Source of the DNA: Promethearchaeota archaeon
GTDB lineage: Archaea > Asgardarchaeota > Lokiarchaeia > Sigyniarchaeales > SOKP01
NCBI GenBank assembly: GCA_019057865.1
Contig: JAHLWP010000013.1
Location: forward strand, 26,181 to 90,180
Direction: 5' to 3'
Length of the DNA stretch: 64,000 nucleotides
Below are positions 9,976 to 19,484 of the stretch, one piece after another. The number at the start of each line of letters is the position of its first letter. Position 1 is the stretch's first letter. The notes beneath the pieces were generated by a model. It was given only the letters and a program-made list of their open reading frames with translations, was not told the origin of the DNA and ran no database searches. The translations under genes were made by a program, and so were the position numbers.

Positions 9976-10121
9976 GGAACTTAATAATTACCTATAAAAA
10001 TTTATTTTTTATGAACATTTTTATATGATATGAAATTTTTTATGATAAAATATAATTTAATAAAAAAATAGGATTTTTTTAATAAAAGGTAAATAATTTA
10101 AGTTTTTTTGTTGAAATACCA

Positions 10122-11114
10122 ATGACCTTACCCAGATCAAGTGACTTTTGGAAAAGTAGACGCATTTTAATAACTGGAGCTGCTGGTTTTATAGGAAGTA
10201 ATTTAACAGATAAATTATTAGAAATTGGAGCAGAAGTAATTGGTTTAGATAATCTATTTAACGGTAGGATTGAAAATTTAGAAGAAGCTTTGAAAAATAA
10301 AAAATTTCAATTTCATAAGGGAGATATAAGAGATATAAACTTTTTATTAGATATTTTAAAAGATATTGATATTATATTTCATAAAGCAGCATTCACTAGT
10401 GTCCCTCAATCAGTAAAAATGCCAGAATCTTGCAATGATGTCAATGTAAATGGCACTTTAAATTTATTAAACGCTGCTAGAAAAAAAGATGTAGAAAAAA
10501 TTATCTTTGCTTCAAGTTCTTCTGTATATGGTGATACACCTACCTTACCAAAGAAAGAAGATATGCCAAGATTACCAATCTCTCCCTATGGAGTATCAAA
10601 GTTAGCGTGTGAGGCATATATGCAGGCATTTCACCAGGTTTATGGATTAAAAACAATTTCATTAAGATATTTCAACGTTTTTGGTCCAAGGCAAAAAGAT
10701 TCTCCATATAGTGGTGTTATCGCAATTTGGTTAGGAAGAATCATTAATAATGAAGATTTGATAATATTTGGTGATGGCGAACAATCAAGAGATTTTACAT
10801 ACATTAAAGATGTGGTCCAAGCAAATTTAATGGCCGCTGAACATGATGTTTCAGGAGAGATCTTAAATGTAGGCGCTGGTTCTCCAATAACTTTAAACGA
10901 TCTTGCAAAATTAATTCTAAATATTACAAATAAAAAGAATTTAAAACTAATTTACACTGATCCTAGACCAGGTGATATTTTACACAGTTACGCTGATATT
11001 TCTAAAGCCAAAAGAATAATTGGATTTCAACCGGAATATGATCAGGAACAAGGCTTAAGAGATTATTTTATATGGTATTGTAAAAAGTATAACGTTAATT
11101 TAAAAATTAACTAA
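10122..11114 (+). CDS. NAD-dependent sugar epimerase/dehydratase (GalE/Gne-like SDR)
   Basis: A 330-residue extended SDR enzyme acting on nucleotide sugars. The Rossmann motif ITGAAGFIGSNL sits near residue 18, the catalytic Ser region is ASSSSVYGD, and the Tyr-Lys pair is in YGVSKLACE. RYFNVFGPRQ and the substrate-binding GDGEQSRDF are typical of UDP-sugar 4-epimerases. It supplies an epimerised or modified sugar for the glycan made here. It ends only 5 bases before the following GT-C-like membrane gene, so the two are probably co-transcribed. Confidence 0.88.
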   Translation: MTLPRSSDFWKSRRILITGAAGFIGSNLTDKLLEIGAEVIGLDNLFNGRIENLEEALKNKKFQFHKGDIRDINFLLDILKDIDIIFHKAAFTSVPQSVKMPESCNDVNVNGTLNLLNAARKKDVEKIIFASSSSVYGDTPTLPKKEDMPRLPISPYGVSKLACEAYMQAFHQVYGLKTISLRYFNVFGPRQKDSPYSGVIAIWLGRIINNEDLIIFGDGEQSRDFTYIKDVVQANLMAAEHDVSGEILNVGAGSPITLNDLAKLILNITNKKNLKLIYTDPRPGDILHSYADISKAKRIIGFQPEYDQEQGLRDYFIWYCKKYNVNLKIN

Positions 11115-11119
11115 GAAAT

Positions 11120-13399
11120 ATGAATAGGCTTAGATTGAATCAAATACTTTTTAAGGTCAAATCCAGAAAGAATTTATTTATTTTCATTCTTTCTTTAATA
11201 TCTTTAGGAATTATCCTTCTTAAGTTAGTTAATATTGATGAAATTATTGGAATATCGGATATGTTCCTGTTGGGTTTCATTTATCAAATAGCAATTGCTT
11301 TTAGTACAATTTTTACCATACTATTCTTACCTACTTATCCCATTTTTTTTATTTTTTTTAAAGAAAAATCTTTTAATTTTTTAGAGAAACTGAGTTTGAC
11401 TATTATTATTAATTCAGTTTTCTATATCTTTACAGGATATATTGGTTATTGGTTTGGAGTTCCTTTAACCGGGACTTTTTTCTTTTGTGCAATAATTATT
11501 TTATTCTTTCCAATAATATTTTATATTATTTACTCTGAATTTAAAAATGGGCCATATAAATTTCTTAGAAGTGAAATATCGTCAATACAAAGTGATCGAA
11601 ATTTAATTAATTTTTCTTTATTTAACTACTTTAAAAAGCTAATTTCTGTTAATGCCCTTTTATTGATAGTTTTTATATTCTTAATCTGCATCTCATATAT
11701 TGTTAAAGTTAGCTATTTTGGAGGGACAGATCCATGGCTCCATGTTCTTAATAGTAGAATAATAACTGACATTAATTATTTACCTTTAGAAGGATATCAT
11801 GGAACTATGGGTTTAAATATATTTGGAGCTGTGATTTATTTTTTTTCGGGAATAAATCATTTGCTAATTCCAAGATATTTTGTTTTTTATACATTTTTTG
11901 TATCCGCCTTAATATTTTATAATATTCTCATGAGAATCTTCAGAAATAGAAACTTAGCAATTTTTGGTGTATTTATATTAGAATTCTCTTCATTAGGTTT
12001 TTCTACTATGATGCTTCAATATTGGCCATCCGGCTCAGCTCTGATCAAATGCCTAGCAATTTTCTTTCTTCTATATGTAAGATTGCAGGATTTTATTCAA
12101 CCCGAACGACCCTCTAAAAACCTTATTTTAAAAGATATATTTTTATTTTACATTCTAATAATCTTAATTTTTATTAGTGCTGTTCTTACGCATGTTGTTA
12201 CATCTATGGTTTTATTAATTTCCTTTTTATGGTTATATTTTGTATATTTTATAAAAGATTATAGACGGGGAGTTGATTTTATATTTCTATGTGGATTAAT
12301 TGGTATATTTTTAATTTTAAACTTATTTGGTATAGGCTCTGGTCATTATTGGTTTTTTATTCCATTTGATTTTCCAATTCAGCTACTTATTTTAGGCGCA
12401 ATCATGGGAGGAATAATAGGAATATTTTTTTTATGGAGGGTACAAAAATCAATTATTTTCACAAAAGGAAGGTATAAATTAATAATAACAGGGAAAAGAA
12501 GTAGATATTATAAGAAAATAGAAGACAAAATAATAATTCCACTAATATTTAGTATAACTATCTCGTTTACTCTTCTTTTTTTAATAGCAAACCTCTTTTG
12601 GTTTAATTTTCATATAGTGAATATCTTTTATGTTGCTGAAATCCTAATTATTAGTTCTTTTGCAATCTGGGGTTTTGTATTATATCAAAAAAAACCAAAA
12701 GGAAAGCCATTGTTTTTATGGTCTATAGGTCTTTTGGTTCTTTTAGCCGCGGGTTTTATTTTTAATATCTTATTTTTAAGCAATATGATTTGGCAGAGAA
12801 TTTTATATTTAATTCCTCCTGCTATTGTGATTGGATTTGTGTCATATATTTATAAACTAATTAAGATTGGTTCCATAAGAGCAATAAAATTGAAAATATT
12901 AATTTTATTTTTAGTATCCTTTTCATTATTTTCCACTTGTTTTTATGATTCTATTGCGTTTGAAGTTTTCAATTTAAAGAGAAGAGATGTATCTAATATC
13001 AGATGGTACTCTCGTTATACTTCTAATAGAAATGTAATTATTTCAGAATTCGGTTGGAGTTATATTTTTAAATATTATGATTATCCATTTGACAATAGAA
13101 GTGAAGCTCTTCTTTATAATGAAACAGATTATTTCTTGAAATATGATATTGATTTATTTCCCCCAGAAAACCATTTTGATGAAAATGGAACAAATATTTT
13201 ACAAGAAATAAAGAGAGAGTATAACACGGATGTTTATATAATATTTGATGGGGTTTATATAATTAATAAAGATTTTGAGTTGTTTGGGCAGTTGACGGAG
13301 GAAGAAGAAGAAATATATTATACTCTGGATTATTTAAATAAGATTTGTTCTTCAATGACTGAGAATGGAGAGGAAACACCTACATTTTGGGTTATTTAA
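11120..13399 (+). CDS. Multispanning membrane protein, GT-C glycosyltransferase-like
   Basis: A 759-residue protein with roughly 14 hydrophobic helices and a soluble C-terminal region of about 140 residues. A loop around residue 200 reads YFGGTDPWLHVLNSR, like the Asp-containing first external loop of GT-C enzymes (STT3/AglB and lipid-linked sugar transferases), which use a lipid-phosphate-linked donor outside the membrane. No WWDYG-type motif is seen in the C-terminal domain, so I do not call it AglB. It sits directly behind the sugar epimerase and may attach or polymerise the exported glycan. Its last bases overlap the convergent UPF0280 gene by 8 bases. Confidence 0.6.
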   Translation: MNRLRLNQILFKVKSRKNLFIFILSLISLGIILLKLVNIDEIIGISDMFLLGFIYQIAIAFSTIFTILFLPTYPIFFIFFKEKSFNFLEKLSLTIIINSVFYIFTGYIGYWFGVPLTGTFFFCAIIILFFPIIFYIIYSEFKNGPYKFLRSEISSIQSDRNLINFSLFNYFKKLISVNALLLIVFIFLICISYIVKVSYFGGTDPWLHVLNSRIITDINYLPLEGYHGTMGLNIFGAVIYFFSGINHLLIPRYFVFYTFFVSALIFYNILMRIFRNRNLAIFGVFILEFSSLGFSTMMLQYWPSGSALIKCLAIFFLLYVRLQDFIQPERPSKNLILKDIFLFYILIILIFISAVLTHVVTSMVLLISFLWLYFVYFIKDYRRGVDFIFLCGLIGIFLILNLFGIGSGHYWFFIPFDFPIQLLILGAIMGGIIGIFFLWRVQKSIIFTKGRYKLIITGKRSRYYKKIEDKIIIPLIFSITISFTLLFLIANLFWFNFHIVNIFYVAEILIISSFAIWGFVLYQKKPKGKPLFLWSIGLLVLLAAGFIFNILFLSNMIWQRILYLIPPAIVIGFVSYIYKLIKIGSIRAIKLKILILFLVSFSLFSTCFYDSIAFEVFNLKRRDVSNIRWYSRYTSNRNVIISEFGWSYIFKYYDYPFDNRSEALLYNETDYFLKYDIDLFPPENHFDENGTNILQEIKREYNTDVYIIFDGVYIINKDFELFGQLTEEEEEIYYTLDYLNKICSSMTENGEETPTFWVI

Positions 13400-14180
13400 T
13401 AAACTCAAAATCATTTGGAAAATAATCTTCAATTTTTTCTTTCAATATTTTTGTTGTGTTACCTTCAATTTTTATTAATTGAGGGATTTTTCCTATTTGC
13501 CCAATTTTACCTTTCCTGTAAATAAAGGCGCCAAATAAACCATCAACATCATTAACAGCATCTAAGCCTTTCTTTATAGATCCTTCAATATCGTTTCCCT
13601 TCACTAAATTTCCGATCGCTGTAGCAGCTCCATCTGCTAAAGTGGCATTTTCTGCAAAAATTGTAACTACATCTGCTTGACCAAGACTAATTGCATGACC
13701 TATTGTTGCAGAACTTGTAGCAATTCCTATGGGGCAATCATGCTTTTTAATTAAAAATCCCAAGTTTAAATTTAATTCATTAAATCCGGCATAAAGTGCT
13801 ATTTTCAAAGGTTTTTCAGATTCAATAGCAATTTCACCACCATTTTCAACAAGTGCGATTTTAACAGGAATAAAATCATTCTCATCCTTAACTTTCATAG
13901 ATTCTATCATTAGATCTGCAAAAGCTCCTGCTACTGTTGCCATAGGTCCTACATTGCAGATACCCGCTGCATTTGCCATCAGATTAATAATTTTTAAATC
14001 AGTTATAACCTTTACTGGAGAAAAAGAAATAAGAAAATCATTATTTTCTAATAAGAATTTTTCTAAATTATTTCTATGATAATAAAACGCTTCTTTTGCT
14101 CTTAATATCGCATTTTTCGATTCTGAAATAATTGTTATATCAGACTCTTTTTCCGTAAAATGAGATCTAAATATTTTCAA
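13392..14180 (-). CDS. UPF0280 family protein (ApbE-like fold)
   Basis: A 262-residue protein with the UPF0280 pattern: FSPVKVI, then NVGPMATVAGAFAD, VENGGEIAI and GIATSSATIGHA near the middle, and NATLADGAATAIGN toward the end. The family is common in archaea, is distantly related to the ApbE flavin transferases, and has no settled function. The listed start is TTG; a stop lies a few codons upstream in frame (TAG), so the start is close to right. It converges on the GT-C-like gene with an 8-base overlap and looks monocistronic. Confidence 0.85.
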   Translation of the reverse strand: MKIFRSHFTEKESDITIISESKNAILRAKEAFYYHRNNLEKFLLENNDFLISFSPVKVITDLKIINLMANAAGICNVGPMATVAGAFADLMIESMKVKDENDFIPVKIALVENGGEIAIESEKPLKIALYAGFNELNLNLGFLIKKHDCPIGIATSSATIGHAISLGQADVVTIFAENATLADGAATAIGNLVKGNDIEGSIKKGLDAVNDVDGLFGAFIYRKGKIGQIGKIPQLIKIEGNTTKILKEKIEDYFPNDFEFIK

Positions 14181-14290
14181 TCTAATATGCTATTGAGTTT
14201 GATTAAAATCTTATTTTATAGAGCTTTATTTTTAAATAAATATAAATAAATAATTTTACATTATTTATTAAAAAACAACATCTCTTAATA

Positions 14291-14782
14291 ATGATTCAAA
14301 TTAATTACGAGGAAATTATCTCTCAACTTAAATCTGATTTAAAAGCTGAATGTGCTATAGCAAATAAGTATGGAATAGTGTTAGATTCTTTAATTAAAGA
14401 ATTTGCTAAAGGAAAAGTCATTCCACAAAAAATCATTTCTTTAATTGCAAGTTCTAAAGAAATTGCTAATGAGTTAAAGTTAAACCGAATCAATTCATTT
14501 ACTCTAGAAGCCCAGAAGTATAATTATTTATTTTCTTTCAGTGAAGAATTAATTTTAATATCAAAACTAGATTTAAATGTAAATTTAGCAAAGTTTATGC
14601 CAAGTATCAGTGTATTTTTAAAAAAATTAAGTGAAAGCTCTAAAGAGAAAGAAATTAAAAAATTTACAGTTTTCGATTTTTCCAAAGAAATCTCAAAAAT
14701 CGAAGAGACATTAAAAAGAGAACAAATTAAACAAGATAAATATTCAATTATTAAAGATCTAGTAAAACTTATTTCCGATTGA
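14291..14782 (+). CDS. Roadblock/LC7-like protein, putative GTPase partner
   Basis: A 163-residue protein with a plausible roadblock/LC7 core: alternating helix and strand, with CAIANKYGIVLDSL like the family's 'ia..dG.~v.s' first strand, then TLEAQKYNYLFSFS and LILISKLDLNVN like the later strands, followed by a basic helical tail. Roadblock proteins regulate Ras/Rag-type GTPases; Asgard genomes carry many. The longin-GTPase gene begins about 40 bases downstream on the same strand, so a regulator-GTPase pair is a natural reading. The domain call is by pattern only. Confidence 0.55.
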   Translation: MIQINYEEIISQLKSDLKAECAIANKYGIVLDSLIKEFAKGKVIPQKIISLIASSKEIANELKLNRINSFTLEAQKYNYLFSFSEELILISKLDLNVNLAKFMPSISVFLKKLSESSKEKEIKKFTVFDFSKEISKIEETLKREQIKQDKYSIIKDLVKLISD

Positions 14783-14811
14783 TCCTTATAAAATTATAAT
14801 TTAATTATTTT

Positions 14812-14817
14812 GGTGAA
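14812..14817 (+). promoter_or_regulatory. Shine-Dalgarno site for the longin-GTPase
   Basis: GGTGAA matches the GGTGA(T) part of the archaeal Shine-Dalgarno consensus. Five bases separate it from the ATT at 14823, which is in frame with the GTPase gene. This is the same spacing seen for the E2 and GPN GTPase genes. Confidence 0.55.
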
Positions 14818-14822
14818 TTGCT

Positions 14823-16967
14823 ATTTTAAGACAAGTATACATATATAAAGGTAATGAACTTTTATATTACAGACATTTTGGTAAAGCTTTAAAAGAAGAA
14901 ATTTTTAATACACTTGTTTCAGAAATCATGGATGATGCTTTCGGTAGAGGAGGAAACAAGATTCAATATCATGATTATTTCAAATTTAGGGTATCTTATA
15001 TAACTGAAAAGGATTTGGAATTAATTTTTCTGTTTGTCACTGGTTTAACTGATAATTTTGACAATATAAAGAAAGAATTAATAAGATGTAAAAAAGAATT
15101 CTTAAACCTATTTGAAGATATTTTACAACATAGATTTGATGCTAAAACCTTCGAAGTTTTTGATCCAACAATAGATTCTATTCATAGAAATTTAAGACCT
15201 AAAATTTCTCTTATTGGCTTTTCTGGGGTTGGAAAAACAACAATTACAAGATTGATAAAAGCAGAAGAAATTCCTATGCAACACATACCAACTATAACAG
15301 GAGATATCGCTACAATAAAAATTGGCAAATTATATTTTCATCTTTGGGATTTTGCTGGACAAGAACAATTTAGTTACCTTTGGAATAATTTTATTAAAGG
15401 AAGTGACGCTGTACTATTAGTAACTGATTCTACATTAGAAAATGTAGAAAAAAGCAAATTCTTCTTAGAATTAATTAAAGAACAAGCCCCACATGCCCAT
15501 ACTGCTGTAATAGGAAATAAGCAGGATTTAGATGATGCTATAAATCCCTCACAAATGGAAAAAATTCTTAACTTAAAGTCATATTCCATGATTGCTAAGG
15601 ATAGTAGTAATCGAGATAAAATGATCCAAATTATAGCAGATATTTTAGATATGAGTGCTGAGATTTCACCTTTATTAAAACCACTTCTAGAAAGAGATAA
15701 ATTAACAGAGGATGCCGTTAAAGCATTAGAATCTGCTGATTTCGATAAAGCAGCATTTCTATTTGAGAAAATAAGTGATCTATGTATTGATTTAGGAGAT
15801 GACTCACTAGGAAGAGAATTTTTTGAAAAAGCACAAAAGATTAAATCTATGCTACAAAAGGTAGGCGCACCACAACCTACACCAGCAACACCACTAGAGA
15901 CTGATACTCCTAGAAAACCAGCAATTACACCGAAGCCAGAAGCCCCCAAACCACCAATAACACCACCCCCTAAGAAGCCAGATGCACCTATACCACCAGT
16001 AATACCACCCTCTAAGAAGCCAGAAGTACCAAAACCTCCTATTACACCATCTCCTAAGAAACCAGAAGCACCTAAACCACCAATAACACCACCCCCTAAG
16101 AAGCCAGAAGTACCAAAACCTCCTATTACACCACCTCCTAAGAAGCCAGAAGTACCAAAACCTCCTATTACACCATCTCCTAAGAAGCCAGAAGTACCAA
16201 AACCTCCTATTACACCATCTCCTAAGAAACCAGAAGCACCTAAACCACCTATTACACCACCTGCTGGAATGACAGCAGAGCCTAAACCAGCATTCATTCC
16301 TCCTAAAAAGCAAAAAGCACCTAAAATTGCACAAGAGGATATGGGTTTAAAATTAGACCCAAAAGATTTTATGATTAAACAAAGACCAAAGTCAGTAGAA
16401 TTTGTACCTGAAGATGTAAAAACTAAATTAAAGACGGCTCCATATGGGCATGTTAAAAATGTAGAGCCGCCTAAGGCACCAGTATCTGTTTCACCAACTC
16501 AATTATTTAAAGAAAAACCAAAGACTAGACCAACTAGAGTTCCAAGTGCTACTGCTCCTAAAATCGCTCAAAAACCTATAAAAGTAAAAAAACCCGTAAT
16601 GCCACCAGAAATTCCTAAAACAAGTGTTCAAAAACAGACTCAAGTACCAATAATATCTAACCAGCAATTAGAACCATCAAAAATTACTAAATCAGATGTT
16701 CCCGAAACACCTCCTCAGAAAATTTTAGAAACTCCACAACTTGCTCCAATTATGGATAATAAACAAAAAGGAAACTTGAAGAAGACCTTATTAGATTTAA
16801 AGATAAAAAAGGCAAACGTTTCTAAGATATCCTTAGATTTTGAAATAAAAGAACTTACAGGAGAAATTACTGCTGATGAACTCAAGGAAAAGAAAAGCAA
16901 ATTAGTTCTTTTAGAAAAGAAAATCGATGATGAAATTCAAGAATTACAAAAACTTTTAAATAATTAG
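14823..16967 (+). CDS. Longin-type N-terminus + Arf/Ras-like GTPase + proline-rich repeat + coiled coil
   Basis: The first ATG (14928) gives 679 residues, but the frame is open back to a TGA at 14814 and the added 35 residues (LRQVYIYKGNELLYYRHFG) look like the first hairpin of a longin domain. With no ATG, GTG or TTG there, I take ATT at 14823 as start (714 residues). The GTPase has GFSGVGKTT (132-140), WDFAGQEQF and GNKQDL. A helical part follows, then eight 14-residue repeats (KPEVPKPPITPSPK type), a basic linker and a C-terminal coiled coil. In Asgards and eukaryotes, longin and roadblock proteins pair with small GTPases. A scaffolding role for the Pro-rich part is inferred. Confidence 0.75.
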   Translation: MLRQVYIYKGNELLYYRHFGKALKEEIFNTLVSEIMDDAFGRGGNKIQYHDYFKFRVSYITEKDLELIFLFVTGLTDNFDNIKKELIRCKKEFLNLFEDILQHRFDAKTFEVFDPTIDSIHRNLRPKISLIGFSGVGKTTITRLIKAEEIPMQHIPTITGDIATIKIGKLYFHLWDFAGQEQFSYLWNNFIKGSDAVLLVTDSTLENVEKSKFFLELIKEQAPHAHTAVIGNKQDLDDAINPSQMEKILNLKSYSMIAKDSSNRDKMIQIIADILDMSAEISPLLKPLLERDKLTEDAVKALESADFDKAAFLFEKISDLCIDLGDDSLGREFFEKAQKIKSMLQKVGAPQPTPATPLETDTPRKPAITPKPEAPKPPITPPPKKPDAPIPPVIPPSKKPEVPKPPITPSPKKPEAPKPPITPPPKKPEVPKPPITPPPKKPEVPKPPITPSPKKPEVPKPPITPSPKKPEAPKPPITPPAGMTAEPKPAFIPPKKQKAPKIAQEDMGLKLDPKDFMIKQRPKSVEFVPEDVKTKLKTAPYGHVKNVEPPKAPVSVSPTQLFKEKPKTRPTRVPSATAPKIAQKPIKVKKPVMPPEIPKTSVQKQTQVPIISNQQLEPSKITKSDVPETPPQKILETPQLAPIMDNKQKGNLKKTLLDLKIKKANVSKISLDFEIKELTGEITADELKEKKSKLVLLEKKIDDEIQELQKLLNN
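15933..16268 (+). repeat. Eight tandem 42-base repeats encoding a 14-residue Pro-rich unit
   Basis: Eight in-frame units of 42 bases encode KPE(V/A)PKPPITP(P/S)PK. Units 3-8 are near identical in DNA, including synonymous positions; unit 2 is most diverged (KPDAPIPPVIPPSK). Such similarity points to recent slippage or unequal exchange, so copy number probably varies between relatives. An open frame on the opposite strand here is a by-product of the repeat. Confidence 0.9.
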
Positions 16968-17203
16968 GCCACTTCTTTATTATTTTGCTTATTAGCAACT
17001 GGATTATGGATTCCATTATTTTTCACTTCTAAGAAAGCACTAATCAAATTAATATCAAACAATCAGATTTTAAAGATAAAATTAATTAATCTTATTTCTT
17101 AATTTTATTTAAATTTAGAATATTACTCAATAAAGTATAATTAATATTCATACTTTAGAATAATAATACTTAATAGAGAATCGATCTATTCGGAATTTTT
17201 AAC

Positions 17204-18631
17204 ATGACAATTGTTATTATGAAGTTTGGGGGTTCCTGTTTAATTGATAGACATACTTTTAAAAAAATTCTTAAGATTACTGACATTTATAACAACTCAA
17301 AAAAAATATTTGTTGTTTCAGCATTTTCAGGGATAACCGATTTACTTCAGAAAACAGCTCAGAATTTGGAAGATCCTATAGAAGTGGATAAAAATGTAGC
17401 TTTGATCGAAAAAAAACATATAGATATAGTTGAGCAAATATTTTCAGAAGATTCTGAACATTACATTAAAGTTAAAGAATGGATTGATGATAAATTAAGT
17501 GAGTTAGAGGATGCTTTTGCTGATATAAGAGAATTTGGTTTAGAACCTTATTATAAAGATTATGTTTTAAGCTTTGGTGAATTCTTCTCAACATATATAC
17601 TCAATCAATATCTCTTAAGTAATGGGATTGATTCAGTATTCATACCAGCAAATAAAATTATTATAACAAATGATGAATTTAATAATGCCTACCCCCTATA
17701 TGAATTAACAAATTCACGAATTAAAAGGTTATTAATTCCTTTGTTAGAGAATCCGAGAAAAGATACTATTATCTGTTTAACAGGTTTTATTGGTAGAAAT
17801 AAAATAGGGTATATTACAACCTTAGGTAGAGGTGGATCAGATTATACAGCAACTATTATAGCACATTCACTTTATGAAATGGGAAACGATAAGGATATTA
17901 AAGTTATTTTATGGAAAGATGTTGATGGTTTAATGGCAATAAACCCAAAATTTACACCCGAATCCTCACTAATTAGAAATTTAGATTACAATGAAGCAAA
18001 ACATATCGCAAATTTTGGTGCTAAAATTCTCCACCCAAAATGCTTAGAAGCCATAGAAAAAAGTAAAATCCCTTTAGAAATCAGAAATTTTGATAAACCA
18101 TTAGAAAAAGTTGATTTTACTAAAATTTCTGAATACTCAGATAAAGACCAAATAAAAGGACTTTCTGCTGTGGAAGATGTTGTTGTAATAACCATTTCTT
18201 CCGGAAGTTTAGTTGATGTTCCAGGAGTTTTAGCTAAAATTTTTAAAGTAATGAGTAAAAATAATATTAGTGTATCATTAGTTGCCCAAAGTGCTTCAGA
18301 AATTAGTACTTCATTTATAGTAAAAAGAGAGGATTCAAAAAAAGCAATTGATGCTTTAAATAAATCTGAATACTTCTCAAATTTTTTTGAAATTAATTTT
18401 GAAGATGTTGCTGTTATAAATATCACAGGTACAAAAATTTTAGAAAATATCACTAAAGCTTTAATTTTTCAAGCTTTAGATAAGAAAAATATTCATGTTA
18501 AAGCTTTAACTCAAAGTACTGAAGATTTAAGTCTTTCTATAGTTGTAGAAAAAGAAAATCTAATAGACGCGATTAATTTAATACACGATGATCTTTATGA
18601 AATTTTAGACACAACTAGATTTGAAGATTAA
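17204..18631 (+). CDS. lysC: Aspartate kinase
   Basis: A 475-residue aspartokinase, phosphorylating aspartate at the head of the lysine/threonine/methionine pathway. The N-terminal kinase domain shows VIMKFGGSC, then FGEFFST, TLGRGGSDYTAT and the Lys-Asp region ILWKDVDGLMAINP. The C-terminal ~170 residues hold two ACT domains (VDVPGVLAKIFKVMSKNNISV begins the first), the usual site of feedback inhibition. It is preceded by ~235 non-coding bases and has no pathway neighbours, so it appears monocistronic. Confidence 0.95.
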   Translation: MTIVIMKFGGSCLIDRHTFKKILKITDIYNNSKKIFVVSAFSGITDLLQKTAQNLEDPIEVDKNVALIEKKHIDIVEQIFSEDSEHYIKVKEWIDDKLSELEDAFADIREFGLEPYYKDYVLSFGEFFSTYILNQYLLSNGIDSVFIPANKIIITNDEFNNAYPLYELTNSRIKRLLIPLLENPRKDTIICLTGFIGRNKIGYITTLGRGGSDYTATIIAHSLYEMGNDKDIKVILWKDVDGLMAINPKFTPESSLIRNLDYNEAKHIANFGAKILHPKCLEAIEKSKIPLEIRNFDKPLEKVDFTKISEYSDKDQIKGLSAVEDVVVITISSGSLVDVPGVLAKIFKVMSKNNISVSLVAQSASEISTSFIVKREDSKKAIDALNKSEYFSNFFEINFEDVAVINITGTKILENITKALIFQALDKKNIHVKALTQSTEDLSLSIVVEKENLIDAINLIHDDLYEILDTTRFED

Positions 18632-18763
18632 TCAATGATTTTTAATTTTTTATCTAAACGTCTATATCTTAATAAATTCTATTGTAAAGAGGGATTTAAT
18701 TAGATCCCGAAGTAATTTATAGTTATTTTTAAAATTATTTTAGTAAGAAAAAGATTAAATCAA

Positions 18764-19294
18764 TTAATGAGTTCTGGAATCAATAATTCGACCAGTAAGT
18801 TCAGTAAATGCCTCATCTACACTTACACCTGTTTTTGCCGAAGTTTCTATATAAATACTACCCTCATTTTCGGCAAATGATCTTGCATCATTACGATCAA
18901 TGACTATTCCTACATCTTCAACCAAATCAGCTTTATTTCCAATTAATACAAAGGGGATATTCTCTCCTGCAAATTGACGGATTTCTGTGAGCCATTTTCT
19001 AGTTTCTGTATATGTTTGTTCCCTTGTTAAATCAAATACTAATAATGCCCCCGCGGCTCCTTTATAAAATGTGCTACGTATAAATTCAAACCTTTGTTGT
19101 CCACCTATATCCCAAATGCTTAATGTAGCAATTTCTCCTTGTCGAAACTCAACATCTTTAGTTAAAATATCAACACCGACAGTTAATTTATAATTTGCTT
19201 GAAACCTATTCTTTATAAAGCGCTGAACGAGTGATGTTTTACCTACAGCCGCGGCACCAGTTAATAGAACTTTTAGCTTAAAACTTGACATCAC
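18764..19294 (-). CDS. Rab/Ras-like small GTPase
   Basis: A 176-residue GTPase with all G boxes: GAAAVGKTS (13-21), a Rab-like switch I ending TVGVD, WDIGGQQRF for G3, GNKADL for G4 and ETSAKTG for G5. G3 reads D-I-G-G-Q instead of the eukaryotic D-T-A-G-Q, which is frequent in archaeal Rab-like proteins. It ends SRTH with no C-terminal prenylation cysteines, so membrane targeting would need another mechanism. It is transcribed alone and is a signature of Asgard small-GTPase expansion. Confidence 0.92.
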   Translation of the reverse strand: MMSSFKLKVLLTGAAAVGKTSLVQRFIKNRFQANYKLTVGVDILTKDVEFRQGEIATLSIWDIGGQQRFEFIRSTFYKGAAGALLVFDLTREQTYTETRKWLTEIRQFAGENIPFVLIGNKADLVEDVGIVIDRNDARSFAENEGSIYIETSAKTGVSVDEAFTELTGRIIDSRTH

Positions 19295-19484
19295 TGATCA
19301 CAATTATTTATATTGATATTTTTAATTTTGTATATAAATTATTATTGTAAATGATATTTAAGAATTTATTTAATTTTATTACACAAATTAAATTAAAGAT
19401 TAAATAAATTAAAAATTTAAATACTTTTACATAAAGTAAAATGGAATTCTAATCATTAAAATGAGTTAATTAGGTGATTTGATT

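Noticed and set aside
15374..16334. Long open frames on the minus strand over the Pro-rich repeat
   Set aside because: They are by-products of the 42-base repeat read backwards; the plus strand has GTPase motifs and normal codon use.
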